Source: a virus | IMG/VR virus record: IMGVR_UViG_3300044911_002208 | Location: 62,001 to 126,000 of that record | Length of the DNA: 64,000 nt | Reading direction: 5' to 3' (one strand) | Part shown: piece by piece, positions 63,978-64,000 of the stretch | Position numbering within the stretch: position 1 is the first letter of the stretch | Layout of the letters: every line of letters begins with the position of its first letter | The notes under the pieces: generated by a model | The model's database searches: none | What the model was told of the DNA's origin: nothing | The model's input: the letters and a program-made list of their open reading frames with translations, nothing else | Translations under genes and position numbers: made by a program

Positions 63978-64000
63978 TAACTGACCATTTTGTGATGGAA

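Overview
The window is 64 kb from the genome of a T4-like myovirus, very probably a cyanophage infecting marine Synechococcus or Prochlorococcus. The evidence is a nearly complete T4 replication and head/tail core combined with genes typical of cyanomyoviruses: hsp20, cobS with a VWA partner, mazG, a DUF3110-like protein between the genes for gp46 and gp47, NrdA/NrdB, and the 'MALWGNN' virion protein. The DNA is AT-rich, and almost every gene lies on the minus strand, so transcription runs from high to low coordinates. Assignments come from protein motifs and gene order only; no database search was run.

Layout in order of transcription: 63.98-56.66 kb holds packaging, tail and portal genes (a DUF6321-like protein, gp17, gp18, gp19, gp20). 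At 56.67-53.07 kb two tandem radical-SAM genes sit on the opposite (plus) strand. At 53.0-46.6 kb are the prohead and capsid genes (gp67-like, a protein with a capsid-targeting-like N-terminus, two further structural proteins, gp21, gp22, gp23, and a tail-tube-like protein). From 46.6 to 40.7 kb come uvsY, uvsW, gp55, gp47 and gp46. From 40.6 to 37.1 kb is the CobS/VWA-metallopeptidase pair. From 37.0 to 31.6 kb are gp45, gp44, dam, gp62 and regA. Then follow hsp20, a 59-aa protein with a capsid-targeting-like N-terminus, an Sm-like gene pair, gp43, three very small genes, uvsX and gp41 (31.5-24.7 kb).

From 24.65 to 14.41 kb is a tightly packed accessory operon: a glycosyltransferase-like protein, a 2OG-Fe(II) oxygenase, a sulfotransferase, a short DegT-type aminotransferase, six tandem GT25-like glycosyltransferase paralogues, an amidinotransferase and a nucleotide-sugar dehydrogenase. 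It is preceded by a gp41-side terminator and a perfect T4-type late promoter, which suggests a glycan made or attached late in infection. Below it lie mazG, two tRNA genes (Ala-TGC, Leu-TAG) behind a consensus sigma-70 promoter, a set of late virion proteins with Lys/Ala-rich regions, and the gp61, nrdA and nrdB genes.

Regulation is unusually readable. Late genes carry TATAAATA, AATAAATA, CATAAATA or CTAAATA about 20-40 bases before the start codon. Replication genes carry sigma-70-like promoters, some interleaved with terminator hairpins. The strongest leads are the bidirectional palindromic late promoter that couples the radical-SAM pair to head genes, the late glycan island, and the set of proteins with T4-like capsid-targeting N-termini.
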